From Auanema rhodensis (lineage: Eukaryota > Nematoda > Chromadorea > Rhabditida > Rhabditidae): 64,000 bases of DNA. The stretch lies in contig OZ059895.1 in the NCBI GenBank assembly GCA_964057225.1, positions 22,454,688 to 22,518,687 on the forward strand, read 5' to 3'. Positions 1-13,000 of this stretch are shown one piece after another. Numbering within the stretch: the stretch's first letter is position 1; the number at the start of each line of letters is the position of its first letter. The notes under the pieces were generated by a model, which ran no database searches, was not told the origin of the DNA, and saw nothing but the letters and a program-made list of their open reading frames with translations. Position numbers and translations under genes: made by a program.

Positions 1-176
1 GGTAACCATGACTTTGAAATTTACGTGAACTTTAATTTATGCTTATTAAGTGTACACGTGATGTGCACTTGGTATGTAACTTGCTTCACGTCAAAGATAA
101 AGAGATGCGGTTTTCAAAATTAGATTCCCCATGTCCATATTAGTCTAAAAACAAATTTTTATTAATATTGGTGCTT
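1..176. repeat. Reference monomer (first unit) and its landmarks
   Basis: This unit serves as the coordinate frame for the array. In order it holds ggtaaccatg (1-10), an AT-rich stretch around 31-49, gtgtacac (50-57), atgtgcactt (61-70), the ttcacgt core (86-92), agagatgcgg (101-110), a four-C run (127-130), atgtccatat (131-140), an A-tract/T-tract pair (147-160) and gatattggtg (164-173 in most copies). Positions that recur as variants across the array are 3, 6, 16, 17, 21, 44, 53, 58, 67, 70, 82, 92, 103, 109, 129, 133, 140, 153, 155-156, 161, 164, 171 and 174. This particular copy carries T44, G58, T82 and C92, so it is a variant and not the commonest form. Confidence 0.9.
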
Positions 177-186
177 GGTAACCATG
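174..186. other. Dyad symmetry at the monomer junction (example)
   Basis: At monomer junctions with a catgg end the sequence catggtaaccatg has 6-bp arms (catggt/accatg) around one base. In this first junction the end is cttgg, so the left arm is one base short of perfect; a full example lies at 525-537. The ggcaacc monomers also break one pair. The ggtaacc core is a BstEII recognition site. Confidence 0.8.
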
Positions 187-207
187 ACTTTGAAATTTAC
201 GTGAACT

Positions 208-271
208 TTAATTTATGCTAATTAAGTGTACACGTGATGTGCACTCGGTATGTAACTCGCTTCACGTGAAA
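208..271. other. Cluster of dyad symmetries in the monomer (example)
   Basis: Second monomer, positions 32-95. In order: ttaatt and aattaa arms around six bases; the palindrome gtgtacac; an imperfect dyad centred on position 60 (gtacacatgatgtgcac in A58 copies, here with G58); gtgcac; and the 10-bp palindrome ttcacgtgaa, which contains the hexamer cacgtg. Copies with C92 (ttcacgtcaa) lose the last palindrome, and T44 copies shorten the first. Confidence 0.75.
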
Positions 272-2639
272 GATAGAGAGATGCGGTTTTCAAAATAGAT
301 TCCCCATGTCCATATTAGTCTAAAAACGAATTTTTATTAATATTGGTGCTTGGTAACCATGACTTTGAAATTTACGTGAACTTTAATTTATGCTAATTAA
401 GTGAACACATGATGTGCACTTGGTATGTAACTCGCTTCACGTGAAAGATAAAGAGATGCGGTTTTCAAAATTAGATTCCCCATTTCCATATTAGTCTAAA
501 AACGAATTTTTATTGATATTGATGCATGGTAACCATGACTTTGAAATTTACGTGAACTTTAATATATGCTTATTAAGTGTACACGTGATGTGCACTTGGT
601 ATGTAACTCGCTTCACGTGAAAGATAAAGGGATGCGGTTTTCAAAATTAGATTCCCCATGTCCATATTAGTCTAAAAACAAATTTTTGTTGATATTGGTG
701 CTTGGTAACCATGACTTTGAAATTTACGTGAACTTTAATTTATGCTAATTAAGTGAACACATGATGTGCACTTGGTATGTAACTCGCTTCACGTGAAAGA
801 TAAAGAGATGTGGTTTTCAAGAAAGATTTCCCATGTCCATATTAGTCTAAAAACGAATTTTTATTGATATTGATTCATGGTAACCATGACTTTGAAATTT
901 ACGTGAACTTTAATTTATGCTAATTAAGTGTACACGTGATGTGCACTCGGTATGTAACTCGCTTCACGTGAAATATGAAGAGATGCGGTTTTCGAAATCA
1001 GATTCCCCATGTCCATATTAGTCTAAAAACAAATTTTTATTGATATTGGTGCATGGCAACCATGACTTTAAAATTTACGTGAACTTTAATTTATGCTAAT
1101 TAAGTGTACACATGATGTGCACTTGGTATGTAACTCGCTTCACGTCAAAGATAAAGAGATGCGGTTTTCAAAATTAGATTTCGCATGTCCATATTAGTCT
1201 AAAAACAAATTTTTATTGATATTGGTGCATGGTAACCATGACTTTAAAATTTACGTGAACTTTAATTTATGCTAATTAAGTGTACACATGATGTGCGCTT
1301 GGTATGTAACTCGCTTCACGTGAAAGATAAAGAGATGCGGTTTCCAAAATTAGATTCCTCATGTCCATATTAGTCTAAAAACGAATTTTTATTGATATTG
1401 ATGCATGGTAACCATGACTTTGAAATTTACGTGAACTTTAATTTATGCTAATTAAGTGTACACATGATGTGCACTTGGTATGTAACTCGCTTCACGTCAA
1501 AGATAAAGAGATGCGGTTTTCAAAATTAGATTCCCCATTTCCATATTAGTCTAAAAACGAATTTTTATTGATATTGATGCATGGTAACCATGACTTTGAA
1601 ATTTACGTGAACTTTAATTTATGCTAATTAAGTGTACACATGATGTGCGCTTGGTATGTAACTCGCTTCACGTGAAAGATAAAGAGATGCGGTTTTCAAA
1701 ATTAGATTCCCCATTTCCATATTAGTCTAAAAACGAATTTTTATTGATATTGATGCATGGTAACCATGACTTTGAAATTTACGTGAACTTTAATTTATGC
1801 TTATTAAGTGTACACGTGATGTGCACTTGGTATGTAACTTGCTTCACGTCAAAGATAAAGAGATGCGGTTTTCAAAATTAGATTCCCCATGTCCATATTA
1901 GTCTAAAAACAAATTTTTATTAATATTCGTGCTTGGTAACCATGACTTTGAAATTTACGTGAACTTTAATTTATGCTAATTAAGTGTACACGTGATGTGC
2001 ACTCGGTATGTAACTCGCTTCACGTGAAAGATAGAGAGATGCGGTTTTCAAAATAGATTCCCCATGTCCATATTAGTCTAAAAACGAATTTTTATTAATA
2101 TTGGTGCTTGGTAACCATGACTTTGAAATTTACGTGAACTTTAATTTATGCTAATTAAGTGAACACATGATGTGCACTTGGTATGTAACTCGCTTCACGT
2201 GAAAGATAAAGAGATGCGGTTTTCAAAATTAGATTCCACATTTCCATATTAGTCTAAAAACGAATTTTTATTGATATTGATGCATGGTAACCATGACTTT
2301 GAAATTTACGTGAACTTTAATATATGCTTATTAAGTGTACACGTGATGTGCACTTGGTATGTAACTCGCTTCACGTGAAAGATAAAGGGATGCGGTTTTC
2401 AAAATTAGATTCCCCATGTCCATATTAGTCTAAAAACAAATTTTTGTTGATATTGGTGCTTGGTAACCATGACTTTGAAATTTACGTGAACTTTAATTTA
2501 TGCTAATTAAGTGAACACATGATGTGCACTTGGTATGTAACTCGCTTCACGTGAAAGATAAAGAGATGTGGTTTTCAAAAAAGATTTCCCATGTCCATAT
2601 TAGTCTAAAAACGAATTTTTATTGATATTGATTCATGGT

Positions 2640-3633
2640 AACCATGACTTTGAAATTTACGTGAACTTTAATTTATGCTAATTAAGTGTACACGTGATGT
2701 GCACTCGGTATGTAACTCGCTTCACGTGAAATATGAAGAGATGCGGTTTTCGAAATCAGATTCCCCATGTCCATATTAGTCTAAAAACAAATTTTTATTG
2801 ATATTGGTGCATGGCAACCATGACTTTAAAATTTACGTGAACTTTAATTTATGCTAATTAAGTGTACACATGATGTGCACTTGGTATGTAACTCGCTTCA
2901 CGTCAAAGATAAAGAGATGCGGTTTTCAAAATTAGATTTCGCATGTGCATATTAGTCTAAAAACAAATTTTTATTGATATTGGTGCATGGTAACCATGAC
3001 TTTAAAATTTACGTGAACTTTAATTTATGCTAATTAAGTGTACACATGATGTGCGCTTGGTATGTAACTCGCTTCACGTGAAAGATAAAGAGATGCGGTT
3101 TTCAAAATTAGATTCCTCATGCCCATATTAGTCTAAAAACGAATTTTTATTGATATTGATGCATGGTAACCATGACTTTGAAATTTACGTGAACTTTAAT
3201 TTATGCTAATTAAGTGTACACGTGATGTGCACTCGGTATGTAACTCGCTTCACGTGAAATATGAAGAGATGCGGTTTTCGAAATCAGATTCCCCATGTCC
3301 ATATTAGTCTAAAAACAAATTTTTATTGATATTGGTGCATGGCAACCATGACTTTAAAATTTACGTGAACTTTAATTTATGCTAATTAAGTGTACACATG
3401 ATGTGCACTTGGTATGTAACTCGCTTCACGTCAAAGATAAAGAGATGCGGTTTTCAAAATTAGATTTCGCATGTCCATATTAGTCTAAAAACAAATTTTT
3501 ATTGATATTGGTGCATGGTAACCATGACTTTAAAATTTACGTGAACTTTAATTTATGCTAATTAAGTGTACACATGATGTGCGCTTGGTATGTAACTCGC
3601 TTCACGTGAAAGATAAAGAGATGTGGTTTTCAA
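2640..3633. repeat. 3-monomer (528-bp) local duplication
   Basis: About 460 bp from 2640-3105 recurs at 3170-3633. It carries the gtgaaatatgaag and cgaaatcag marks followed by two ggcaacc/ttaaaatt-type monomers. Right after it (about 3624-3720) the array jumps back to a copy of the 2570-2690 sequence, including its 175-bp monomer with gatttccc. The junction therefore looks like a second exchange at the same register. It overlaps the end of the 10-monomer duplication and must be younger than it. Confidence 0.75.
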
Positions 3634-5562
3634 AAAAGATTTCCCATGTCCATATTAGTCTAAAAACGAATTTTTATTGATATTGATTCATGGTAACCAT
3701 GACTTTGAAATTTACGTGAACTTTAATTTATGCTAATTAAGTGTACACGTGATGTGCACTTGGTATGTAACTCGCTTCACGTGAAAGATAAAGGGATGCG
3801 GTTTTCAAAATTAGATTCCCCATGTCCATATTAGTCTAAAAACAAATTTTTGTTGATATTGGTGCTTGGTAACCATGACTTTGAAATTTACGTGAACTTT
3901 AATTTATGCTAATTAAGTGAACACATGATGTGCACTTAGTATGTAACTCGCTTCACGTGAAAGATAAAGAGATGTGGTTTTCAAAATTAGATTTCGCATG
4001 TCCATATTAGTCTAAAAACAAATTTTTATTGATATTGGTGCATGGTAACCATGACTTTAAAATTTACGTGAACTTTAATTTATGCTAATTAAGTGTACAC
4101 ATGATGTGCGCTTGGTATGTAACTCGCTTCACGTGAAAGATAAAGAGATGCGGTTTTCAAAATTAGATTCCTCATGTCCATATTAGTCTAAAAACGAATT
4201 TTTATTGATACTGATGCATGGTAACCATGACTTTGAAATTTACGTGAACTTTAATTTATGCTTATTAAGTGTACACATGATGTGCGCTTGGTATGTAACT
4301 CGCTTCACGTGAAAGATACAGAGATGCGGTTTTCAAAATTAGATTCCTCATGTCCATATTAGTCTAAAAACGAATTTTTATTGATATTGATGCATGGTAA
4401 CCATGACTTTGAAATTTACGTGAACTTTAATTTATGCTTATTAAGTGTACACGTGATGTGCACTTGGTATGTTACTTGCTTCACGTGAAAGATAAAGGGA
4501 TGCGGTTTTCAAAATTAGATTCCCTATGTCCATATTAGTCTAAAAACAAATTTTTGTTGATATTGGTGGATGGTAACCATGACTTTGAAATTTACGTGAA
4601 CTTTAATTTATGCTAATTAAGTGTACACGTGATGTGCACTCGGTATGTAACTCGCTTCACGTGAAATATGAAGAGATGCGGTTTTCAAAATTAGATTCCC
4701 CATGTCCATATTAGTCTAAAAACAAATTTTTATTGATATTGGTGCATGGCAACCATGACTTTAAAATTTACGTGAACTTTAATTTATGCTAATTAAGTGT
4801 ACACATGATGTGCACTTGGTATGTAACTCGCTTCATGTCAAAGATAAAGAGATGCGGTTTTCAAAATTAGATTCCCCATGTCCATATTAGTCTAAAAACA
4901 AATTTTTATTAATATTGGTGCATGGTAACCATGACTTTGAAATTTACGTGAACTTTAATTTATGCTAATTAAGTGTACACATGATGTGCACTTGGTATGT
5001 AACTCGCTTCACGTCAAAGATAAAGAGATGCGGTTTTCAAAATTAGATTCCCCATGTCCATATTAGTCTAAAAACAAATTTTTGTTGATATTGGTGAATG
5101 GTAACCATGACTTTGAAATTTACGTGAACTTTAATTTATGCTAATTAAGTGTACACATGATGTGCGCTTGGTATGTAACTTGCTTCACGTGAAAGATAAA
5201 GGGATGCGGTTTTCAAAATTAGATTCCCCATGTCCATATTAGTCTAAAAACAAATTTTTGTTGATATTGGTGGATGGTAACCATGACTTTGAAATTTACG
5301 TGAACTTTAATTTATGCTAATTAAGTGTACACGTGATGTGCACTCGGTATGTAACTCGCTTCACGTGAAATATGAAGAGATGCGGTTTTCAAAATTAGAT
5401 TCCCCATGTCCATATTAGTCTAAAAACAAATTTTTATTGATATTGGTGCATGGCAACCATGACTTTAAAATTTACGTGAACTTTAATTTATGCTAATTAA
5501 GTGTACGCATGATGTGCACTTGGTATGTAACTTGCTTCACGTGAAAGATAAAGGGATGCGGT
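3634..5562. repeat. Mosaic satellite segment, with a 4-monomer repeat
   Basis: This is ordinary monomers of several variant types with no foreign sequence. One repeat is traceable: a segment from about 4572 with the gtgcactcgg and gtgaaatatgaag marks recurs from 5276, an offset of 704 bp (4 monomers), and matches to about 4810/5520. Private changes include catgtc for cacgtc near 4834 and gtacgcatg near 5514. Nothing suggests a gene. Confidence 0.7.
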
Positions 5563-8500
5563 TTTCAAAATTAGATTCCCCATGTCCATATTAGTCTAAA
5601 AACAAATTTTTATTAATATTGGTGCTTGGTAACCATGACTTTGAAATTTACGTGAACTTTAATTTATGCTAATTAAGTGAACACATGATGTGCACTTGGT
5701 ATGTAACTCGCTTCACGTGAAAGATGGAGAGATGCGGTTTTCAAAATAGATTCCCCATGTCCATATTAGTCTAAAAACGAATTTTTATTGATATTGATTC
5801 ATGGTAACCATGACTTTGAAAATTACGTGAACTTTAATTTATGCTTATTAAGTGTACACGTGATGTGCACTTGGTATGTAACTCGCTTCACGTGAAAGAT
5901 AAAGGGATGCGGTTTTCAAAATTAGATTCCCCATGTCCATATTAGTCTAAAAACAAATTTTTATTAATATTGGTGCATGGTAACCATGACTTTGAATTTT
6001 ACGTGAACTTTAATTTATGCTAATTAAGTGTACACATGATGTGCGCTTGGTATGTAACTCGCTTCACGTGAAAGATAAAGAGATGCGGTTTTCAAAATTA
6101 GATTCCTCATTTCCATATTAGTCTAAAAACAATATTTTATTGATATTGGTGCATGGCAACCATGACTTTAAAATTTACGTGAACTTTAATTTATGCTAAT
6201 TAAGTGTACACATGATGTGCACTTGGTATGTAACTCGCTTCACGTCAAAGATAAAGAGATGCGGTTTTCAAAATTAGATTCCCCATGTCCATATTAGTCT
6301 AAAAACAAATTTTTATTAATATTGGTGCATGGTAACCATGACTTTGAAATTTACGTGAACTTTAATTTATGCTAATTAAGTGTACACATGATGTGCGCTT
6401 GGTATGTAACTCGCTTCACGTGAAAGATAAAGAGATGCGGTTTAAAATTAGATTCCTCATGTCCATACTAGTCTAAAAACGAATTTTTATTGATATTGAT
6501 GCATGGTAACCATGACTTTGAAATTTACGTGAACTTTAATTTATGCTTATTAAGTGTACACGTGATGTGCACTTGGTATGTAACTTGCTTCACGTGAAAG
6601 ATAAAGGGATGCGGTTTTCAAATTTAGATTCTCCATGTCCATATTAGTCTAAAAACAAATTTTTGTTGATATTGGTGGATGGTAACCATGACTTTGTAAT
6701 TTACGTGAACTTTAATTTATGCTAATTAAGTGTACACGTGATGTGCACTTGGTATGTAACTCGCTTCACGTGAAAGATAAAGAGATGCGGTTTTCAAAAT
6801 TAGATTCCTCATGTCCATATTAGTCTAAAAACGAATTTTTATTGATATTGATGCATGGTAACCATGACTTTGAAATTTACGTGAACTTTAATTTATGCTT
6901 ATTAAGTGTACACATGATGTGCGCTTGGTATGTAACTCGCTTCACGTGAAAGATAAAGAGATGCGGTTTTCAAAATTAGATTCCTCATGTCCATATTAGT
7001 CTAAAAACGAATTTTTATTGATATTGATGCATGGTAACCATGACTTTGAAATTTACGTGAACTTTAATTTATGCTTATTAAGTGTACACGTGATGTGCAC
7101 TTGGTATGTAACTTGCTTCACGTGAAAGATAAAGGGATGCGGTTTTCATAATTAGATTCCCCATGTCCATATTAGTCTAAAAACAAATTTTTGTTGATAT
7201 TGGTGGATGGTAACCATGACTTTGAAATTTACGTGAACTTTAATTTATGCTTATTAAGTGTACACGTGATGTGCACTTGGTATGTAACTTGCTTCACGTG
7301 AAAGATAAAGGGATGCGGTTTTCAAAATTAGATTCCCCATGTCCATATTAGTCTAAAAACAAATTTTTGTTGATATTGGTGGATGGTAACCATGACTTTG
7401 AAATTTACGTGAACTTTAATTTATGCTAATTAAGTGTACACGTGATGTGCACTCGGTATGTAACTCGCTTCACGTGAAATATGAAGAGATGCGGTTTTCA
7501 AAATTAGATTCCCCATGTCCATATTAGTCTAAAAACAAATTTTTATTGATATTGGTGCATGGCAACCATGACTTTAAAATTTACGTGAACTTTAATTTAT
7601 GCTAATTAATTGTACACATGATGTGCACTTGGTATGTAACTCGCTTCACGTCAAAGATAAAGAGATGCGGTTTTCAAAATTAGATTCCTCATGTCCATAT
7701 TAGTCTAAAAACGAATTTTTATTGATATTGATGCATGGTAACCATGACTTTAAAATTTACGTGAACTTTAATTTATGCTAATTAATTGTACACATGATGT
7801 GCACTTGGTATGTAACTCGCTTCACGTCAAAGATAAAGAGATGCGGTTTTCAAAATTAGATTCCTCATGTCCATATTAGTCTAAAAACGAATTTTTATTG
7901 ATATTGATGCATGGTAACCATGACTTTGAAATTTACGTGAACTTTAATTTATGCTTATTAAGTGTACACGTGATGTGCACTTGGTATGTAACTTGCTTCA
8001 CGTGAAAGATAAAGGGATGCGGTTTTCAAAATTAGATTCCCCATGTTCATATTAGTCTAAAAACAAATTTTTGTTGATATTGGTGGATGGTAACCATGAC
8101 TTTGTATTTTACGTGAACTTTAATTTATGCTAATTAAGTGTACACGTGATGTGCACTTGGTATGTAACTTGCTTCACGTGAAAGATAAAGGGATGCGGTT
8201 TTCAAAATTAGATTCTCCATGTCCATATCAGTCTAAAAACAAATTTTTGTTGATATTGGTGGATGGTAACCATGACTTTGTAATTTACGTGAACTTTAAT
8301 TTATGCTAATTAAGTGTACACGTGATGTGCACTTGGTATGTAACTCGCTTCACGTGAAAGATAAAGAGATGCGGTTTTCAAAATTAGATTCCTCATGTCC
8401 ATATTAGTCTAAAAACGAATTTTTATTGATATTGATGCATGGTAACCATGACTTTGAAATTTACGTGAACTTTAATTTATGCTTATTAAGTGTACACATG

Positions 8501-9295
8501 ATGTGCGCTTGGTATGTAACTCGCTTCACGTGAAAGATAAAGAGATGCGGTTTTCAAAATTAGATTCCCCATGTCCATATTAGTCTAAAAACAAATTTTT
8601 ATTAATATTGGTGCTTGGTAACCATGACTTTGAAATTTACGTGAACTTTAATTTATGCTAATTAAGTGAACACATGATGTGCACTTGGTATGTAACTCGC
8701 TTCACGTGAAAGATAGAGAGATGCGGTTTTCAAAATAGATTCCCCATGTCCATATTAGTCTAAAAACAAATTTTTATTGATATTGATTCATGGTAACCAT
8801 GACTTTGAAAATTACGTGAACTTTAATTTATGCTTATTAAGTGTACACGTGATGTGCACTTGGTATGTAACTCGCTTCACGTGAAAGATAAAGGGATGCG
8901 GTTTTCAAAATTAGATTCCCCATGTCCATATTAGTCTAAAAACAAATTTTTATTAATATTGGTGCATGGTAACCATGACTTTGAATTTTACGTGAACTTT
9001 AATTTATGCTAATTAAGTGTACACATGATGTGCGCTTGGTATGTAACTCGCTTCACGTGAAAGATAAAGAGATGCGGTTTTCAAAATTAGATTCCCCATT
9101 TCCATATTAGTCTAAAAACAATATTTTATTGATATTGGTGCATGGCAACCATGACTTTAAAATTTACGTGAACTTTAATTTATGCTAATTAAGTGTACAC
9201 ATGATGTGCACTTGGTATGTAACTCGCTTCACGTCAAAGATAAAGAGATGCGGTTTTCAAAATTAGATTCCCCATGTCCATATTAGTCTAAAAAC
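5563..9295. repeat. Pair of ~740-bp blocks 17 monomers apart
   Basis: Bases about 5563-6306 recur at about 8552-9295, an offset of 2989 bp (17 x 176 minus 3 bp of intervening deletions). Shared marks in order are a gcttgg-ending monomer, gtgaacacatg, a 175-bp monomer missing one T, gaaaattacg, tttgaattttacg, and the caatatttt form of the A/T tract. About three differences are visible (near 5724, 5776 and 6103). The stretch between, about 6307-8551, is mosaic monomers rich in the acgaattttt/gatgcatgg and ggtggatgg types. It includes the single 174-bp monomer. Confidence 0.75.
6331..6504. repeat. 174-bp monomer, only 2-bp deletion in the window
   Basis: The segment that normally reads ggttttcaaaatta reads ggtttaaaatta here, a net loss of two bases. 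The next monomer starts at 6505, giving 174 bp. No other unit shows this form, so it is a private change that has not been amplified. Confidence 0.9.
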
Positions 9296-9830
9296 GAATT
9301 TTTATTGATATTGATGCATGGTAACCATGACTTTGTAATTTACGTGAACTTTAATTTATGCTAATTAAGTGTACACGTGATGTGCACTTGGTATGTAACT
9401 CGCTTCACGTGAAAGATAAAGAGATGCGGTTTTCAAAATTAGATTCCCCATGTCCATATTAGTCTAAAAACAAATTTTTATTGATATTGGTGCTTGGTAA
9501 CCATGACTTTGAAATTTACGTGAACTTTAATTTATGCTAATTAAGTGTACACATGATGTGCGCTTGGTATGTAACTCGCTTCACGTGAAAAATAAAGAGA
9601 TGCGGTTTTCAAAATTAGATTCCCCATTTCCATATTAGTCTAAAAACAATATTTTATTGATATTGGTGCATGGCAACCATGACTTTAAAATTTACGTGAA
9701 CTTTAATTTATGCTAATTAAGTGTACACATGATGTGCACTTGGTATGTAACTCGCTTCACGTCAAAGATAAAGAGATGCGGTTTTCAAAATTAGATTCCC
9801 CATGTCCATACTAGTCTAAAAACGAATTTT
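9094..9830. repeat. 3-monomer (528-bp) local repeat
   Basis: The run of monomers starting at the ccccatttcc/caatatttt unit near 9094 recurs from 9622. It continues through a ggcaacc/ttaaaatt unit with gtcaaag and then a tttgtaattt unit. The second copy differs by catactag near 9809 and by gaaaaataaag in the preceding unit near 9588. Confidence 0.7.
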
Positions 9831-10045
9831 TATTGATATTGATGCATGGTAACCATGACTTTGTAATTTACGTGAACTTTAATTTATGCTAATTAAGTGT
9901 ACACGTGATGTGCACTTGGTATGTAACTCGCTTCACGTGAAAGATAAAGAGATGCGGTTTTCAAAATTAGATTCCCCATGTCCATATTAGTCTAAAAACA
10001 AATTTTTATTGATATTGATGCATGGTAACCATGACTTTGAAATTC

Positions 10046-13000
10046 ACGTGAACTTTAATTTATGCTTATTAAGTGTACACGTGATGTGCACTTGGTATGT
10101 AACTCGCTTCACGTGAAAGATAAAGGGATGCGGTTTTCAAAATTAGATTCTCCATGTCCATATCAGTCTAAAAACAAATTTTTGTTGATATTGGTGGATG
10201 GTAACCATGACTTTGTAATTTACGTGAACTTTAATTTATGCTAATTAAGTGTACACATGATGTGCGCTTGGTATGTAACTCGCTTCACGTGAAAGATAAA
10301 GAGATGCGGTTTTCAAAATTAGATTCCTCATGTCCATACTAGTCTAAAAACGAATTTTTATTGATATTGATGCATGGTAACCATGACTTTGAAATTTACG
10401 TGAACTTTAATTTATGCTTATTAAGTGTACACGTGATGTGCACTTGGTATGTAACTCGCTTCACGTGAAAGATAAAGAGATGCGGTTTTCAAAATTAGAT
10501 TCCTCATGTCCATATTAGTCTAAAAACGAATTTTTATTGATATTGATGCATGGTAACCATGACTTTGAAATTTACGTGAACTTTAATTTATGCTTATTAA
10601 GTGTACACATGATGTGCGCTTGGTATGTAACTCGCTTCACGTGAAAGATAAAGAGATGCGGTTTTCAAAATTAGATTCCTCATGTCCATATTAGTCTAAA
10701 AACGAATTTTTATTGATATTGATGCATGGTAACCATGACTTTGAAATTTACGTGAACTTTAATTTATGCTTATTAAGTGTACACGTGATGTGCACTTGGT
10801 ATGTAACTTGCTTCACGTGAAAGATAAAGGGATGCGGTTTCCAAAATTAGATTCCCCATGTCCATATTAGTCTAAAAACGAATTTTTATTGATATTGATG
10901 CATGGTAACCATGACTTTGAAATTTACGTGAACTTTAATTTATGCTTATTAAGTGTACACGTGATGTGCACTTGGTATGTAACTTGCTTCACGTGAAAGA
11001 TAAAGGGATGCGGTTTTCAAAATTAGATTCTCCATGTCCATATTAGTCTAAAAACAAATTTTTGTTGATATTGGTGCATGGCAACCATGACTTTAAAATT
11101 TACGTGAACTTTAATTTATGCTAATTAAGTGTACACATGATGTGCACTTGGTATGTAACTCGCTTCACGTCAAAGATAAAGAGATGCGGTTTTCAAAATT
11201 AGATTCCCCATGTCCATATTAGTCTAAAAACAAATTTTTATTAATATTGGTGCATGGTAACCATGACTTTGAAATTTACGTGAACTTTAATTTATGCTAA
11301 TTAAGTGTACACATGATGTGCGCTTGGTATGTAACTCGCTTCACGTGAAAGATAAAGAGATGCGGTTTTCAAAATTAGATTCCTCATGTCCATACTAGTC
11401 TAAAAACGAATTTTTATTGATATTGATGCATGGTAACCATGACTTTGAAATTCACGTGAACTTTAATTTATGCTTATTAAGTGTACACGTGATGTGCACT
11501 TGGTATGTAACTCGCTTCACGTGAAAGATAAAGGGATGCGGTTTTCAAAATTAGATTCTCCATGTCCATATCAGTCTAAAAACAAATTTTTGTTGATATT
11601 GGTGGATGGTAACCATGACTTTGTAATTTACGTGAACTTTAATTTATGCTAATTAAGTGTACACATGATGTGCGCTTGGTATGTAACTCGCTTCACGTGA
11701 AAGATAAAGAGATGCGGTTTTCAAAATTAGATTCCTCATGTCCATAATAGTCTAAAAACGAATTTTTATTGATATTGATGCATGGTAACCATGACTTTGA
11801 AATTTACGTGAACTTTAATTTATGCTTATTAAGTGTACACGTGATGTGCACTTGGTATGTAACTCGCTTCACGTGAAAGATAAAGAGATGCGGTTTTCAA
11901 AATTAGATTCCTCATGTCCATATTAGTCTAAAAACGAATTTTTATTGATATTGATGCATGGTAACCATGACTTTGAAATTTACGTGAACTTTAATTTATG
12001 CTTATTAAGTGTACACATGATGTGCGCTTGGTATGTAACTCGCTTCACGTGAAAGATAAAGAGATGCGGTTTTCAAAATTAGATTCCTCATGTCCATATT
12101 AGTCTAAAAACGAATTTTTATTGATATTGATGCATGGTAACCATGACTTTGAAATTTACGTGAACTTTAATTTATGCTTATTAAGTGTACACGTGATGTG
12201 CACTTGGTATGTAACTCGCTTCACGTGAAAGATAAAGAGATGCGGTTTTCAAAATTAGATTCCTCATGTCCATAATAGTCTAAAAACGAATTTTTATTGA
12301 TATTGATGCATGGTAACCATGACTTTGAAATTTACGTGAACTTTAATTTATGCTTATTAAGTGTACACGTGATGTGCACTTGGTATGTAACTCGCTTCAC
12401 GTGAAAGATAAAGAGATGCGGTTTTCAAAATTAGATTCCTCATGTCCATATTAGTCTAAAAACGAATTTTTATTGATATTGATGCATGGTAACCATGACT
12501 TTGAAATTTACGTGAACTTTAATTTATGCTTATTAAGTGTACACATGATGTGCGCTTGGTATGTAACTCGCTTCACGTGAAAGATAAAGAGATGCGGTTT
12601 TCAAAATTAGATTCCTCATGTCCATATTAGTCTAAAAACGAATTTTTATTGATATTGATGCATGGTAACCATGACTTTGAAATTTACGTGAACTTTAATT
12701 TATGCTTATTAAGTGTACACGTGATGTGCACTTGGTATGTAACTTGCTTCACGTGAAAGATAAAGGGATGCGGTTTCCAAAATTAGATTCCCCATGTCCA
12801 TATTAGTCTAAAAACGAATTTTTATTGATATTGATGCATGGTAACCATGACTTTGAAATTTACGTGAACTTTAATTTATGCTTATTAAGTGTACACATGA
12901 TGTGCGCTTGGTATGTAACTCGCTTCACGTGAAAGATAAAGAGATGCGGTTTTCAAAATTAGATTCCTCATGTCCATATTAGTCTAAAAACGAATTTTTA

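Larger units (their letters stand above)
1..3220. repeat. 10-monomer (1758-bp) tandem duplication
   Basis: Bases 1-1462 recur at 1759-3220. Shared private marks include the 1-bp-short monomers near 294/2052 and 816/2575, the odd gtgaaatatgaag segment near 970/2728 with cgaaatcag after it, and the tttcgcatg variant near 1180/2938. The offset is 10 x 176 minus the two deletions. At least five single-base differences are visible, for example near 1928, 2239, 2578, 2947 and 3121, so identity is about 99.6%. The first copy may extend left of the window. The second stops near 3220, where monomer position 58 changes from A to G. Confidence 0.85.
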
